Part shown: positions 58,401-64,000 of the stretch, piece after piece
Numbering within the stretch: the first letter of the stretch is position 1
Layout: the number at the start of each line of letters is the position of its first letter
Source: JAKFWF01 sp963750535
GTDB lineage: Bacteria > Pseudomonadota > Alphaproteobacteria > Rhizobiales > Hyphomicrobiaceae
Assembly: GCA_963750535.1 (NCBI GenBank)
Contig: CAVVRF010000033.1
Location: 62,001-126,000, forward strand
Length of the DNA: 64,000 nt
Direction of reading: 5' to 3'
Translations under genes and position numbers: made by a program
Notes under the pieces: generated by a model
What the model was told of the DNA's origin: nothing
Database searches by the model: none
What the model saw: the letters and a program-made list of their open reading frames with translations, nothing else

Positions 58401-58447
58401 TTGCCCCGGCGAGCATCGACATCACCGACTTCAAGCTGCTGATTTGA
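52478..58447 (+). CDS. RTX/Ig-repeat surface or secreted protein, long intact frame
   Basis: The uninterrupted 1,989-residue part (continuing the 49745 gene; the GTG at 52478 is only the first possible start in this frame). Order: beta-rich segments; RTX clusters GGXGXD near 53000 and 55010-55580; a cadherin/VCBS-like domain (ALANDSDPDGGQTLSITSIDG); three 90-residue Ig-like repeats; RTX nonapeptides; three 89-residue modules; C-terminus FDFDADPAGGQDKIDL to ITDFKLLI, resembling a type I secretion signal. Calcium-binding adhesin or matrix protein is the best guess. No ABC exporter or fusion protein gene is nearby. Confidence 0.88.
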   Translation: MMGTMLSSAGNGINGQGFGFGAPAAPFVLMQLPAGFDPASGDFQLTGISGEDSNDVIISWTAGGDILAQHVRTALDPVTGVALSMSPEGDPVTVNASTAGTQDQGSIAGMLGDRFIAVYHDDGSYTDGNDIVARIIDTRDAVTPAPIIGDLVTPAGGVQARRDVLIGTNGDDNIRGDISDSDGLVDYIYAGMGNDTIQGGPGLRGAAGIPEIIDGGEGIDTAVYTGRLQDYSITINGDGSYEVIDLRPVQDNAGNLLTHDGVDNLFNIENLRFLDLANAGAEAQTIAFGFPGSPPPPDASFDGTPVAWSLDDTSAFKEITVDVDPTAGTPADARSGIAVTNLQDGAGLAWIAGGNEVWAISYDTTGLPDPVLLAINTQLTDGSFAGNTVADIDVAMTGGLGMTAAWESLNGADSAIHLAFASTNTHVVLDPAGGVPGPGLPGGEIVVVGSDGAGVAVDPTIQGYEIVNVDNDTLEIGFHIGFVVKATLSELYGALEIARYEIPVYDLLVDAAGLPILDGAGQGQLATDAFGNFIPATQATFGVGSETAPISIGLDGLRGTADDGAAIVVTAAGLFAANDPLVGSDAAHTAIQGRDISMGSLHDGQLVVSYVGADEQVHLHVYVPNVNQTGDRETGGVGVGVDVVATGVTSYSEIALPFPTTLGLVAPGQTAYTVAQQNGSFGVFWAASNGLGGTDILGVIYAGAGTNWSPSGVITFASGLPADVGFQIAPTGVTPGGLEDGFFVSWETATGITGQRFDMEGAKVGTQTIVGDPTSGIPGVHSTAGIDDGRMIVGYVDGTDVSAQYLDNRQPGVALIGPRTGAPRDVIAGTVGDDAIDGRALEDQLFGGLGDDLITMGADADIGFGGQGNDTIIGGGGQDQLLGEAGNDLLWGGLSGPADPKVDRDLVTGLTAAGVSAALIATNPGADIVSGGDGIDTISFQGELGKFNINLTTGIVTSDRGNSGTFILEDVIGQIVDDGAGGLIFNFIDDIENATGGIGDDTLVGNAGDNVLAGGGGNNIFDGAGGNDTVVIDGVFATYSYHRVGNTLVISDALDTQTISNAEYLQFEDRRVNTADIFAQLADGATISGALLVVPDGNHAPSATDDPTTPGVAISVFQGHTVLIDALANDSDPDGGQTLSITSIDGVSLASGPVTIGAGIVALTANGKLAFTANAGFAGPATFSYSISDGMGGTATATVNLNVDSANAGSAAVTILGVAAEHEVLTAQIGPDPDGAGTAPSFQWLRDGTVINGATSNSYTLSSTDAGHAIAVRATYTDGEGFNEVVTSAALTGITAANDGSAAASITGLATEHQILTASVAGDPDGDGAASFQWLRDGNEIASATAATYTLDPGDVGHAISVRASYTDAQGFAEQVTSTSTAAVLAVDDGKSAVTIAGTATVEQVLTATVGADPDGTGTTPALQWLRGNTAIAGATQATYTLTAADVGFRISLRINYTDGQGFTSVATSAATAIVGASSTINGDNGNNTLTGTAGSDAINGLDGNDTITGNGGPDAVNAGAGNDTIMASVGDGNDAYNGGTGLDTYDLSLTSAAAAVNLARGTASSTQIGADVLTGIENAIGGSGNDVIDGSAVANVIAGGIGNDTLNGLGGDDTLDGGGGNDALNGGIGADQMSGGTGDDTYFVDNAGDVVIEGASGGDDRINSSIDFALADNVERLYLTGSAITGTGNGLDNILAGNLAANKLFGGDGNDTLNAGGGADEMSGGIGDDVYYVDNSADVVIEGLSAGNDRVFSSADFALGDNVERLDLTGSAITGTGNGLANIITGNAAANKLFGGDGGDTLIGGTGADEMTGGIGDDVYYVDNIGDVVIEAAGAGNDRILSSVDFTLGDNVDRLYMSGSAINGTGNGLANLINGTAGHNVIKAGGGADVIIGGGGDDDLFGEDGNNSFIFGLASGHDTIFDFDADPAGGQDKIDLQTRGIHVGTFAADVSITASGLDTLIQFIGGDSITIKDVAPASIDITDFKLLI
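56102..56908 (+). repeat. three tandem ~90-residue Ig-like repeats within the RTX protein
   Basis: Units start at 56102, 56375 and 56645 (273 and 270 bp apart). Each carries DPDG, a QWLR core, YTL, and a YTD-x2-GF segment (for instance PSFQWLRDGTVINGATSNSY and ASFQWLRDGNEIASATAATY). Confidence 0.85.
57371..58171 (+). repeat. three tandem 89-residue RTX modules
   Basis: Starts at 57371, 57638 and 57905, exactly 267 bp apart. Each has GADxMxGGxGDDxYxVDN, VVIEG, then FALxDNVxRLYLTGSAITGT. High similarity and equal spacing suggest recent copying; recombination could change copy number. Confidence 0.85.
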
Positions 58448-58513
58448 GCCGAACCGGCGCGGCGCGGCTCAGGATCGGCCGCGCCACCGCGCCGGGCAGC
58501 AGCCAGCGGCTCG

Positions 58514-59587
58514 TCAGGTGTTCGAGCCGTGAACGGCGTCGACGACGGCGGCGGTGACCTCCGCGGTGGTCGCCGTGCCGCCGACGTCAGGCGTTAAAAT
58601 GCCAGCTCCCGTCACCGTTTCGATGGCGCGCATCAGTCGAGCCGCGGCGTCCGCCTCGCCCAGGTGCTCGAGCATCTGCACCGCGGTCCAGAACGTGGCG
58701 ACTGGATTGGCGATGCCCTTGCCGGTGATGTCGAACGCAGAGCCGTGGATCGGCTCGAACATCGACGGAAAGCGCCGCTGGGGATCGATATTGGCAGTCG
58801 GTGCGACGCCAAGCGAGCCTGCCAACGCCCCGGCAAGGTCGGACAGGATGTCGGCGTGCAGGTTGGTCGCGACGATCGTATCGAGCGACCGCGGCTTGAG
58901 TGTCATCCGCACGGTCATCGCGTCGACCAGGACCTTGTCCCAGGTCACATCCGGAAACTCCGCCGCGACCTCTGCCGCGATCTCGTCCCACATCACCATC
59001 CCGTGACGCTGGGCGTTGGACTTGGTCACCACCGTCAGGAGCTTGCGCGGGCGGCCCTGCGCCAGCTTGAAGGCATAGCGCATGATCCTCGTGACGCCGA
59101 CGCGGGTGAAGATCGACACCTCTGTGCCGACCTCCTCCGGCAGGCCCCGGTGCGCCCGTCCACCGCTGCCGGCGTATTCGCCCTCCGAATTCTCACGCAC
59201 GATCACCCAGTCGAGATCGCCGATGCCAACATGACGAAGCGGCGAGGTGATGCCCGGCAGGATCTTGGTCGGCCGCACGTTGGCGTACTGGTCGAATCCC
59301 TGGCAGATCGGCAACCGCAGGCCCCACAGCGTCACATGGTCGGGCACGTCCGGCGCGCCGACGGCGCCGAAGTAGATCGCGTCGAACGGCTTCAGCTGCG
59401 CGAGGCCATCGCTCGGCATCATAACGCCATGGCGGCGGTAGTAGTCGGAGCCCCAATCGAACGTCTTGATATTGAGCTCGATGTCGCCGACGCGCTTCTG
59501 CAGTGCCTCGAGCACCGTGATGCCGGCTGAAATGACCTCCGGGCCGATGCCGTCGGCCGGGATCGCTGCAATTGAGTATTGGCGCAT
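58514..59587 (-). CDS. tartrate/D-malate dehydrogenase (isopropylmalate dehydrogenase family)
   Basis: A 357-residue NAD-dependent beta-hydroxyacid oxidative decarboxylase. Features: IPADGIGPEVISAG, ANVRPTKILPGI, VIVRENSEGEYAGSGG, TKSNAQRHGMVMWDEI with catalytic Lys region, DAMTVRMTLKP and FEPIHGSAFDITGKGIANP. This subgroup oxidises tartrate, D-malate and isopropylmalate analogues (TtuC/DmlA). Convergent with the RTX gene. It could cooperate with TarD in tartrate use, though 17 kb away. Confidence 0.92.
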   Translation of the reverse strand: MRQYSIAAIPADGIGPEVISAGITVLEALQKRVGDIELNIKTFDWGSDYYRRHGVMMPSDGLAQLKPFDAIYFGAVGAPDVPDHVTLWGLRLPICQGFDQYANVRPTKILPGITSPLRHVGIGDLDWVIVRENSEGEYAGSGGRAHRGLPEEVGTEVSIFTRVGVTRIMRYAFKLAQGRPRKLLTVVTKSNAQRHGMVMWDEIAAEVAAEFPDVTWDKVLVDAMTVRMTLKPRSLDTIVATNLHADILSDLAGALAGSLGVAPTANIDPQRRFPSMFEPIHGSAFDITGKGIANPVATFWTAVQMLEHLGEADAAARLMRAIETVTGAGILTPDVGGTATTAEVTAAVVDAVHGSNT

Positions 59588-59763
59588 TCACTTGCTCCCA
59601 AACGATTGCAAACGGCCCGGTGCCGGCGTGGGCCAAAATCCGAATTCGCGCCGTTTTGTCGTTGGCCGCCCGGTTTGTCGAGCCAAATCGGCCGTCGTCG
59701 CGTTTGCACGGGTCTTGCGAAGCCTGGTCGACAGGCCGCCGCCTGCTCCATTTTGAGACAAAA

Positions 59764-59776
59764 CGGAACGGTTCCG
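59764..59776 (+). promoter_or_regulatory. palindrome next to the start of the J-domain gene
   Basis: CGGAACGGTTCCG, perfect with a single central base, ends four bases before the ATG at 59780. It could be an operator or a start-site hairpin affecting translation. Confidence 0.35.
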
Positions 59777-59779
59777 CAC

Positions 59780-60313
59780 ATGTTCGAACGCAACAAGGTC
59801 GACAATACCCCCGAGCAGGCCGCGATTGCCATCGAGGCGGCGCTGGAAGATGGCCGTCTGCTCAAGGGCAAAATCGCCATTCCGATGAACAAGACCGTCT
59901 ATGACGTGCTCAACGGCAACGGAGCGTTTCTCGAGTTCGAGCCCTTCGACGGTGAGCGCCAGTTCATCGCCAAGGCGGCGCTGCGAACCGTCAAGCTGCT
60001 GTCCGTCGGACGCGGACCGAACCTTGGCGCACGCTTGCGCGACATGGACGGATTTGATCCGTTGACCATCCTCGGGCTGAGCCGCGGCGCCTCCTGGGAC
60101 GAAGTGAAGGCTGCCTACCACCGCCTGGCGAAGGTCTATCACCCCGATCGCTATTCCGCCGCCGAGCTGCCGGCCGAGGTCCGCGACTACCTCGCCTCGA
60201 TGGCGCGGCGCATCAACGCCGCATATGCCGCCCTGGAGGCGCCAAAACAGGTCTTGAAGCAGGCCACCGCAACCCGCACGGAGCCCTTCTATTCATCGCC
60301 GACCAGGATCTGA
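59780..60313 (+). CDS. J-domain protein with an N-terminal extra domain
   Basis: A 177-residue protein. Residues about 1-85 form a domain (MNKTVYDVLNGNGAFLEFEPFDGERQFIAKAALRTVKLL) of unknown role; residues about 95-155 are a J domain with HPD intact (DPLTILGLSRGASWDEVKAAYHRLAKVYHPDRY), able to stimulate an Hsp70. The frame is open 200 bases upstream but that is unlikely to be coding. The next gene has the same architecture. Confidence 0.88.
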   Translation: MFERNKVDNTPEQAAIAIEAALEDGRLLKGKIAIPMNKTVYDVLNGNGAFLEFEPFDGERQFIAKAALRTVKLLSVGRGPNLGARLRDMDGFDPLTILGLSRGASWDEVKAAYHRLAKVYHPDRYSAAELPAEVRDYLASMARRINAAYAALEAPKQVLKQATATRTEPFYSSPTRI

Positions 60314-60909
60314 TGCACGGGCTTTTACCATTTTCGCTCGCTGGCTGTTTACCCTTGGCTGCTAGCGTCGACGCGACTGGCACGCCCCGTGCCGTGCAAA
60401 GGAGCCTGGCGGATATGGCGACGGATCTTGCTGCGTGGCGAAAGCAGAACAGTGACCCGATGACGGTCGACATGGTCATGACCGACGGCTCGACCATGCG
60501 AGCGATCGTCATGATCCCGCGCGAGAAGACCCTGAAGGACGTTTTCAACGTCACCGATCCATTTCTCGAGGTCGAGTGCCTGGAGAACGGCCCGATCGTA
60601 TTCCAGCGCGAGGCGATGCGTTCGGTGCGCCCCGCGTCCCTGCCCAGGGCGGCCCAACTCGAGAAGCGCCAGGCGGCCGTTGAAAAGCTCAATGCACGCC
60701 AGGTTCTAGGGTTGCCGAAGGCCGCTGGTAGCGACGCCATTGCCGCGGCACACGACAAACTGAAACAGGACTATGACCCCGCCCGGGCGCAAGCCGCCGG
60801 GATGCCGGGCGAGGTGGTTGAGTATATGATGGCGATGTGCCGCCGCCTCGATGCTGCCCGCAGGGAGCTGGAGGCATTCGACGAGGCGTCGAAGCTGCCT
60901 GCCGCCTGA
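60313..60909 (+). CDS. diverged J-domain-like protein lacking HPD
   Basis: A 198-residue product (ATG at 60313 overlapping the previous stop; an internal ATG at 60415, MATDLAAW, is a possible start). Its N-terminal domain aligns with the previous protein (REKTLKDVFNVTDPFLEVECLENGPIVFQREAMRSVR), and the C-terminus keeps the J-like helices (RQVLGLPKAAGSDAIAAAHDKLKQDYDPARAQAAGM) but with YDPAR in place of HPDR, so Hsp70 stimulation should be lost. A regulatory or decoy partner is possible. Confidence 0.8.
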   Translation: MHGLLPFSLAGCLPLAASVDATGTPRAVQRSLADMATDLAAWRKQNSDPMTVDMVMTDGSTMRAIVMIPREKTLKDVFNVTDPFLEVECLENGPIVFQREAMRSVRPASLPRAAQLEKRQAAVEKLNARQVLGLPKAAGSDAIAAAHDKLKQDYDPARAQAAGMPGEVVEYMMAMCRRLDAARRELEAFDEASKLPAA

Positions 60910-61038
60910 CCCGATGCTGCGGCCACTGATCCAAATCAGCCACCGCGCGCAACTAATTTGCCAATCTACATGTTTACTGTTCATCTTCGAACCGAGATGC
61001 TGCAGTTTCCGCAAGGTTCCAGGTGGCGTTTCGAGGGC

Positions 61039-62475
61039 ATGGGCGTGGTCGATAGAGCGGGCAAGTACTGCATCATTGGCGCTGGAGCGTCGGGGCTCGC
61101 GGTCGCCAAGAACTTCAAGCTGAACGGCGTCGCGTTCGAGTGCCTGGAGCGCGAGCCTGATATCGGCGGCCTTTGGAACTTCGATACCAAGACGGGCGTC
61201 GTCTACGAGACGACGCACCTGGTGTCGGCGGCATTCTCGACCTGGTTCGATGATTTCCCGATGGACGAGGACGTGCTGCCGGCCTACCCGAGCCACGCGC
61301 AGGTATTGGCCTATTTCCGTGACTACGTACGGCATTTCGGGCTCGAGCCGCACATCATGCTTGGTTGCACCGTCGAGCGCGTGGCGCCGCGTGACGACGG
61401 GCGCTGGGACGTGAAGATAGCCGGCGAGGCGGCACCGCGCGTGTATCGCGGCGTGGTGCTTGCCAATGGCCATCATCACAAGCCGCGGATTCCGGCCTAC
61501 CCGGGCCGGTTCGCCGGTGAAATGCTGCATTCCTCGGCCTATCGCACGCCGCGCCAGTTGCGCGACCGGCGTGTGCTGGTGGTCGGCGCCGGCAACTCGG
61601 CGTGCGACATTGCCCGTGATGCCGCGCATGCCAGCGGCAGCGTGGTGAACATGAGTTTCCGGCGCGGCTACTGGTTCGTACCGAAATTCATGCTGGGCTT
61701 TCCGACCTACGACCTGGTGGCCACGACCGAGATGATCCCGATGCCGCGCTTCTTGCGGCGTTTCCTGTTCGAGACGGGTCTCTGGCTGCTCCAGGGGCCG
61801 CCATCGCGCTACAAGTTGCCGGATCCCGACTATCATATCGATCAGGCGCACCCGACGATGAGTGACGACATCCCGCGGCTTTCGGCGCACGGGCGGATCA
61901 AGATCAGGCCGGAGATAGAGCGTTTCGACGGCCGGCGTGTCGTCTTCAAGGACGGCACGAGCGAGGAGATCGACACCGTCATATTCGCGACCGGATACCA
62001 GCTCGAGTTCCCGTTCATCGATAACGATCTGATCAACGACGCATCCGGGCGTCCGAATTTCTTTGCTCACGCCTTCCACCCGGAGCACGACAACCTGTTC
62101 GCCGCCGGTCTGATCCAGGCGAACGGCAGCATCTGGCGACTGGCCGACTACCAGGGCCGGTTGATGGCCCGCTTCATCAATGCGCAGGAGCGCGCGCCGG
62201 CCAAGGCTCGATGGTTCCGCCGGAAGAAGGCCGCCGGCCGGACGACGGACACGGGCGCGTTCGTGGCCTCCGACCGACACCTGCTGGAAGCCAACTATTT
62301 CGACTATCGCCGGCAGCTCAAGCGCCTCACTCGGCAATTCGGCAGAAAGCTCGCGGCCTGCGAAACGACCGTGCCGCTGTCGCATCCGTCGACCGGCCTC
62401 GAATGGAGTACCGGAACGGCCGCTCAATTCGACCGGCAATCGCCCGAGCGTGCGCGACGGGTCGGGGCAAAGTAG
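61039..62475 (+). CDS. flavin-containing monooxygenase
   Basis: A protein of about 478 residues from the ATG at 61039 (MGVVDRAGKYCIIGAGASGLAVAK), with an open frame up to 60958. FAD motif GAGASGLA, FMO-type cluster PREPDIGGLWNFD, NADPH motif VVGAGNSACDIA and FATGYQLEFPFID. It oxygenates amines, sulfides or ketones (Baeyer-Villiger); the true substrate is not clear. It ends near the convergent lipoprotein-like gene. Confidence 0.88.
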   Translation: MGVVDRAGKYCIIGAGASGLAVAKNFKLNGVAFECLEREPDIGGLWNFDTKTGVVYETTHLVSAAFSTWFDDFPMDEDVLPAYPSHAQVLAYFRDYVRHFGLEPHIMLGCTVERVAPRDDGRWDVKIAGEAAPRVYRGVVLANGHHHKPRIPAYPGRFAGEMLHSSAYRTPRQLRDRRVLVVGAGNSACDIARDAAHASGSVVNMSFRRGYWFVPKFMLGFPTYDLVATTEMIPMPRFLRRFLFETGLWLLQGPPSRYKLPDPDYHIDQAHPTMSDDIPRLSAHGRIKIRPEIERFDGRRVVFKDGTSEEIDTVIFATGYQLEFPFIDNDLINDASGRPNFFAHAFHPEHDNLFAAGLIQANGSIWRLADYQGRLMARFINAQERAPAKARWFRRKKAAGRTTDTGAFVASDRHLLEANYFDYRRQLKRLTRQFGRKLAACETTVPLSHPSTGLEWSTGTAAQFDRQSPERARRVGAK

Positions 62476-62480
62476 CAGGC

Positions 62481-63038
62481 TCAGCCTTCGAGTATCCACA
62501 CGCCGCTGCGTTGCCGGCAGGCGATGCCCTCGGTCTTGCGGGAATAGCTGCCGGAGGTCAGAGCCATCACGATATGGCGGCAGATCAGCCCATTCGCGTC
62601 CTTGAACGAGCTGGTCGGCTGGATCACGCCACTGAGCCTGCCGTGACGGCGACGCCAGACGTACGTCGCGCCATCGCCGACCTCGGTCAGCGCCATCTGA
62701 ACCGCCTCCAGCGTCGCGATGGCGTCGCTGTCATCGAGCGTCTCCTTCAGCTCGGCGAGCGACGGCCTGGGCCACAGCCGTTCGCGCGGAAGCTGATCGG
62801 TCGGCGTCGAGCCGGTGGCGGGCGGCTGCGAATTGCCAGGGCAGGTGCAACTGGTTCCGCCTTGAGTTGCCGGAGCGCCATTGCCGCGCCCCACAGGCGG
62901 CAGTTCCACCGCTCCGACGCTGTCCGGCTGCGCCTGGGCAAGTCCGGGATCCGCGCCGAGCAGCACCGCCGCTGCCAGGAAAAAGCCCGCGAAAATCGTG
63001 ATGAACAGGGACGCCAGTCCCGAGAACGAGGAACGCAT
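62481..63038 (-). CDS. exported protein with surface-antigen-like C-terminus
   Basis: A 185-residue product with a signal or anchor (SGLASLFITIFAGFFLAAAVLLGA) and a proline-rich spacer containing CTCPGNS. The C-terminal part (YVWRRRHGRLSGVIQPTSSFKDANGLICRHIV, ACRQRSGVW) resembles 17-kDa surface antigen proteins, with C and CR positions conserved. The ATG at 63038 is used although the frame stays open to 63632. Confidence 0.7.
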   Translation of the reverse strand: MRSSFSGLASLFITIFAGFFLAAAVLLGADPGLAQAQPDSVGAVELPPVGRGNGAPATQGGTSCTCPGNSQPPATGSTPTDQLPRERLWPRPSLAELKETLDDSDAIATLEAVQMALTEVGDGATYVWRRRHGRLSGVIQPTSSFKDANGLICRHIVMALTSGSYSRKTEGIACRQRSGVWILEG

Positions 63039-63185
63039 GGCCAAACTCAACTCAACCGTTTCACCAACTACTGATCCGCGTCGGCGGACCGCACGTTGAG
63101 AATGCTGCCGCATCAAGGTTAAGATCGAATCAACGCGTGTCCCGCCGTCGCCGCGGCGGCGCCAGACAGGGAAAGCGGAGCGGAT

Positions 63186-63857
63186 ATGGCCGACGACAGC
63201 AAGACCGAATGGGCTAAGACCGACTACTACAAGGGTCCGGTCGCAGGCGATTTCTCGGCCGCCGAGGAGCCCTTCAGGCTGTTCGAGGAGTGGTTCGCCG
63301 AGGCCCGCAAGCACGAGCCCAACGACGCCAATGCCATGGCGGTCGCAACCGTCGATCCGTCGGGCATGCCCAACGTCCGCATCGTGCTGCTGAAGGGGCT
63401 GGACGACGCCAGCACCGCCGATCGCGGCTTCGTATTCTATACGAACTATGAAGGTGCCAAGGGGCGCGAGCTGCTTGCCTCGCGAAAGGCGGCGCTCAAT
63501 TTCCACTGGAAGAGCCTGCGGCGGCAGGTGCGGGTGCGCGGCAACGTGTCGTGCGTGAGCGCCGCGGAGGCTGACGCCTACTACGCATCGCGGCCGCGCG
63601 GCAGCCGGATCGGAGCCTGGGCGTCGGCGCAATCACGGCCGCTGGAAAGCCGCTATGCCCTGGAAAAGTCGGTCGCCGCCTACACCGCGCGCTTCGCGAT
63701 CGGTGAGATACCCCGCCCGCCGCACTGGTCGGGCTTTCGCGTCACCCCGATCGAGATGGAATTCTGGCACGACCGGCCCTTCCGGCTGCACGAACGCATC
63801 GTGTTCCGCCGGTCGGCCGCGGACCAGCCATGGGAGAAGTCACGGCTGTACCCATGA
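63186..63857 (+). CDS. pdxH: pyridoxamine 5'-phosphate oxidase
   Basis: A 223-residue FMN enzyme making pyridoxal 5'-phosphate. Seen: NAMAVATVDPSGMPNVRIVLLKGLD, GFVFYTNYEGAKGRELLASRKAALNFHWKSLRRQVRVRG, SRPRGSRIGAWASAQSRPL and PPHWSGFRVTPIEMEFWHDRPFRLHERIVF ending SRLYP, the usual C-terminus. A GGAAAGCGGAG region precedes the ATG. Confidence 0.97.
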   Translation: MADDSKTEWAKTDYYKGPVAGDFSAAEEPFRLFEEWFAEARKHEPNDANAMAVATVDPSGMPNVRIVLLKGLDDASTADRGFVFYTNYEGAKGRELLASRKAALNFHWKSLRRQVRVRGNVSCVSAAEADAYYASRPRGSRIGAWASAQSRPLESRYALEKSVAAYTARFAIGEIPRPPHWSGFRVTPIEMEFWHDRPFRLHERIVFRRSAADQPWEKSRLYP

Positions 63858-63935
63858 TCGTATTCGTGTCGGCGGCCGGCCCGAGCGTGGTATTGTTACT
63901 TGCTCGATGGCCATCGAAACGGTGAGGAAGTCCAG

Positions 63936-64000
63936 GTGCCGAACAGCCCACAAGCCAATGCGGATCGAAAGACCTTGATCCTGACCGGCGCGTCGCGCGG
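63936..64000 (+). CDS. short-chain dehydrogenase, only the first 21 codons in the window
   Basis: From a GTG at 63936: MPNSPQANADRKTLILTGASR, the beginning of a classical SDR with the nucleotide motif TGASRG just starting at the window end. Continues beyond base 64000. Confidence 0.7.
   Translation, partial: MPNSPQANADRKTLILTGASR

Noticed and set aside
60706..62499. 597-codon minus-strand frame across the FMO gene
   Set aside because: Antisense to the FMO with its FAD and NADPH motifs; an artefact of GC bias.

Overview
This is a GC-rich window of a chromosome, most likely from an alphaproteobacterium. The evidence is a Shemin-type 5-aminolevulinate synthase (hemA), a dnaN-recF-gyrB block, very strong G/C bias at third codon positions, Bug-type and TRAP solute receptors, and many ATGA-type gene overlaps. 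The order rhodanese / dnaA / holC on one strand and hemA / Bug receptor / dnaN / recF / gyrB / purD on the other recalls soil Rhodospirillales or Reyranella-like genomes, but genus cannot be fixed by eye.

Layout. 0-4 kb: replication initiation and housekeeping on the minus strand (holC partial, dnaA, rhodanese, rpsT), with an AT-richer gap at 2.64-3.29 kb that may carry replication signals. 4-17.4 kb, plus strand: hemA, an orphan Bug receptor, dnaN-recF, gyrB, purD, a fluoroacetate-dehalogenase-like hydrolase, two tandem patatin lipases and two tandem AEC transporters. 17.4-27 kb: mixed small and exported proteins, gluQ, an AlkA-type glycosylase, an HNH nuclease with an apparent frameshift, a tandem pair of 4-cysteine exported proteins, a repeat-rich 1.1 kb stretch, then dsbB and yqaA. 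27-37.7 kb: HAD phosphatase, two EamA permeases, rsmD, an RsuA/RluB pseudouridine synthase, tadA, pgsA, moaDE, zinc alcohol dehydrogenase, gntK-gnd and a membrane protein.

37.7-48.3 kb is a catabolic island: a palindromic operator, cytochrome c, TRAP receptor, GNAT acetyltransferase, D-tartrate dehydratase (all three catalytic residues at their known positions), an M24 peptidase and a complete dipeptide ABC transporter operon (dppABCDF). That operon is riddled with single-base insertions. 48.3-58.4 kb holds an orphan NarL-type regulator divergent from a 2,900-residue RTX/Ig-repeat surface or secreted protein, itself carrying four single-base lesions in its first third. 58.5-64 kb: tartrate/D-malate dehydrogenase, a pair of J-domain proteins (the second without its HPD motif), a flavin monooxygenase, a lipoprotein-like antigen, pdxH and the start of a short-chain dehydrogenase.

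Mobile or repetitive DNA: two copies of a 266-268 bp miniature element in opposite orientation (27.0 and 49.0 kb), each flanked by TAA duplications and each sitting just upstream of a minus-strand gene; two CTAG-bounded palindromes at 32.3-32.5 kb with a half copy at 6.27 kb; and a cluster of ACGCAAC repeats at 24.8-25.6 kb. No CRISPR array, rRNA or tRNA was recognised. No complete new defence or secretion system is visible; the most unusual features are the locally concentrated +1 lesions, the miniature elements, the diverged J-domain pair and the tandem secreted 4-Cys proteins.
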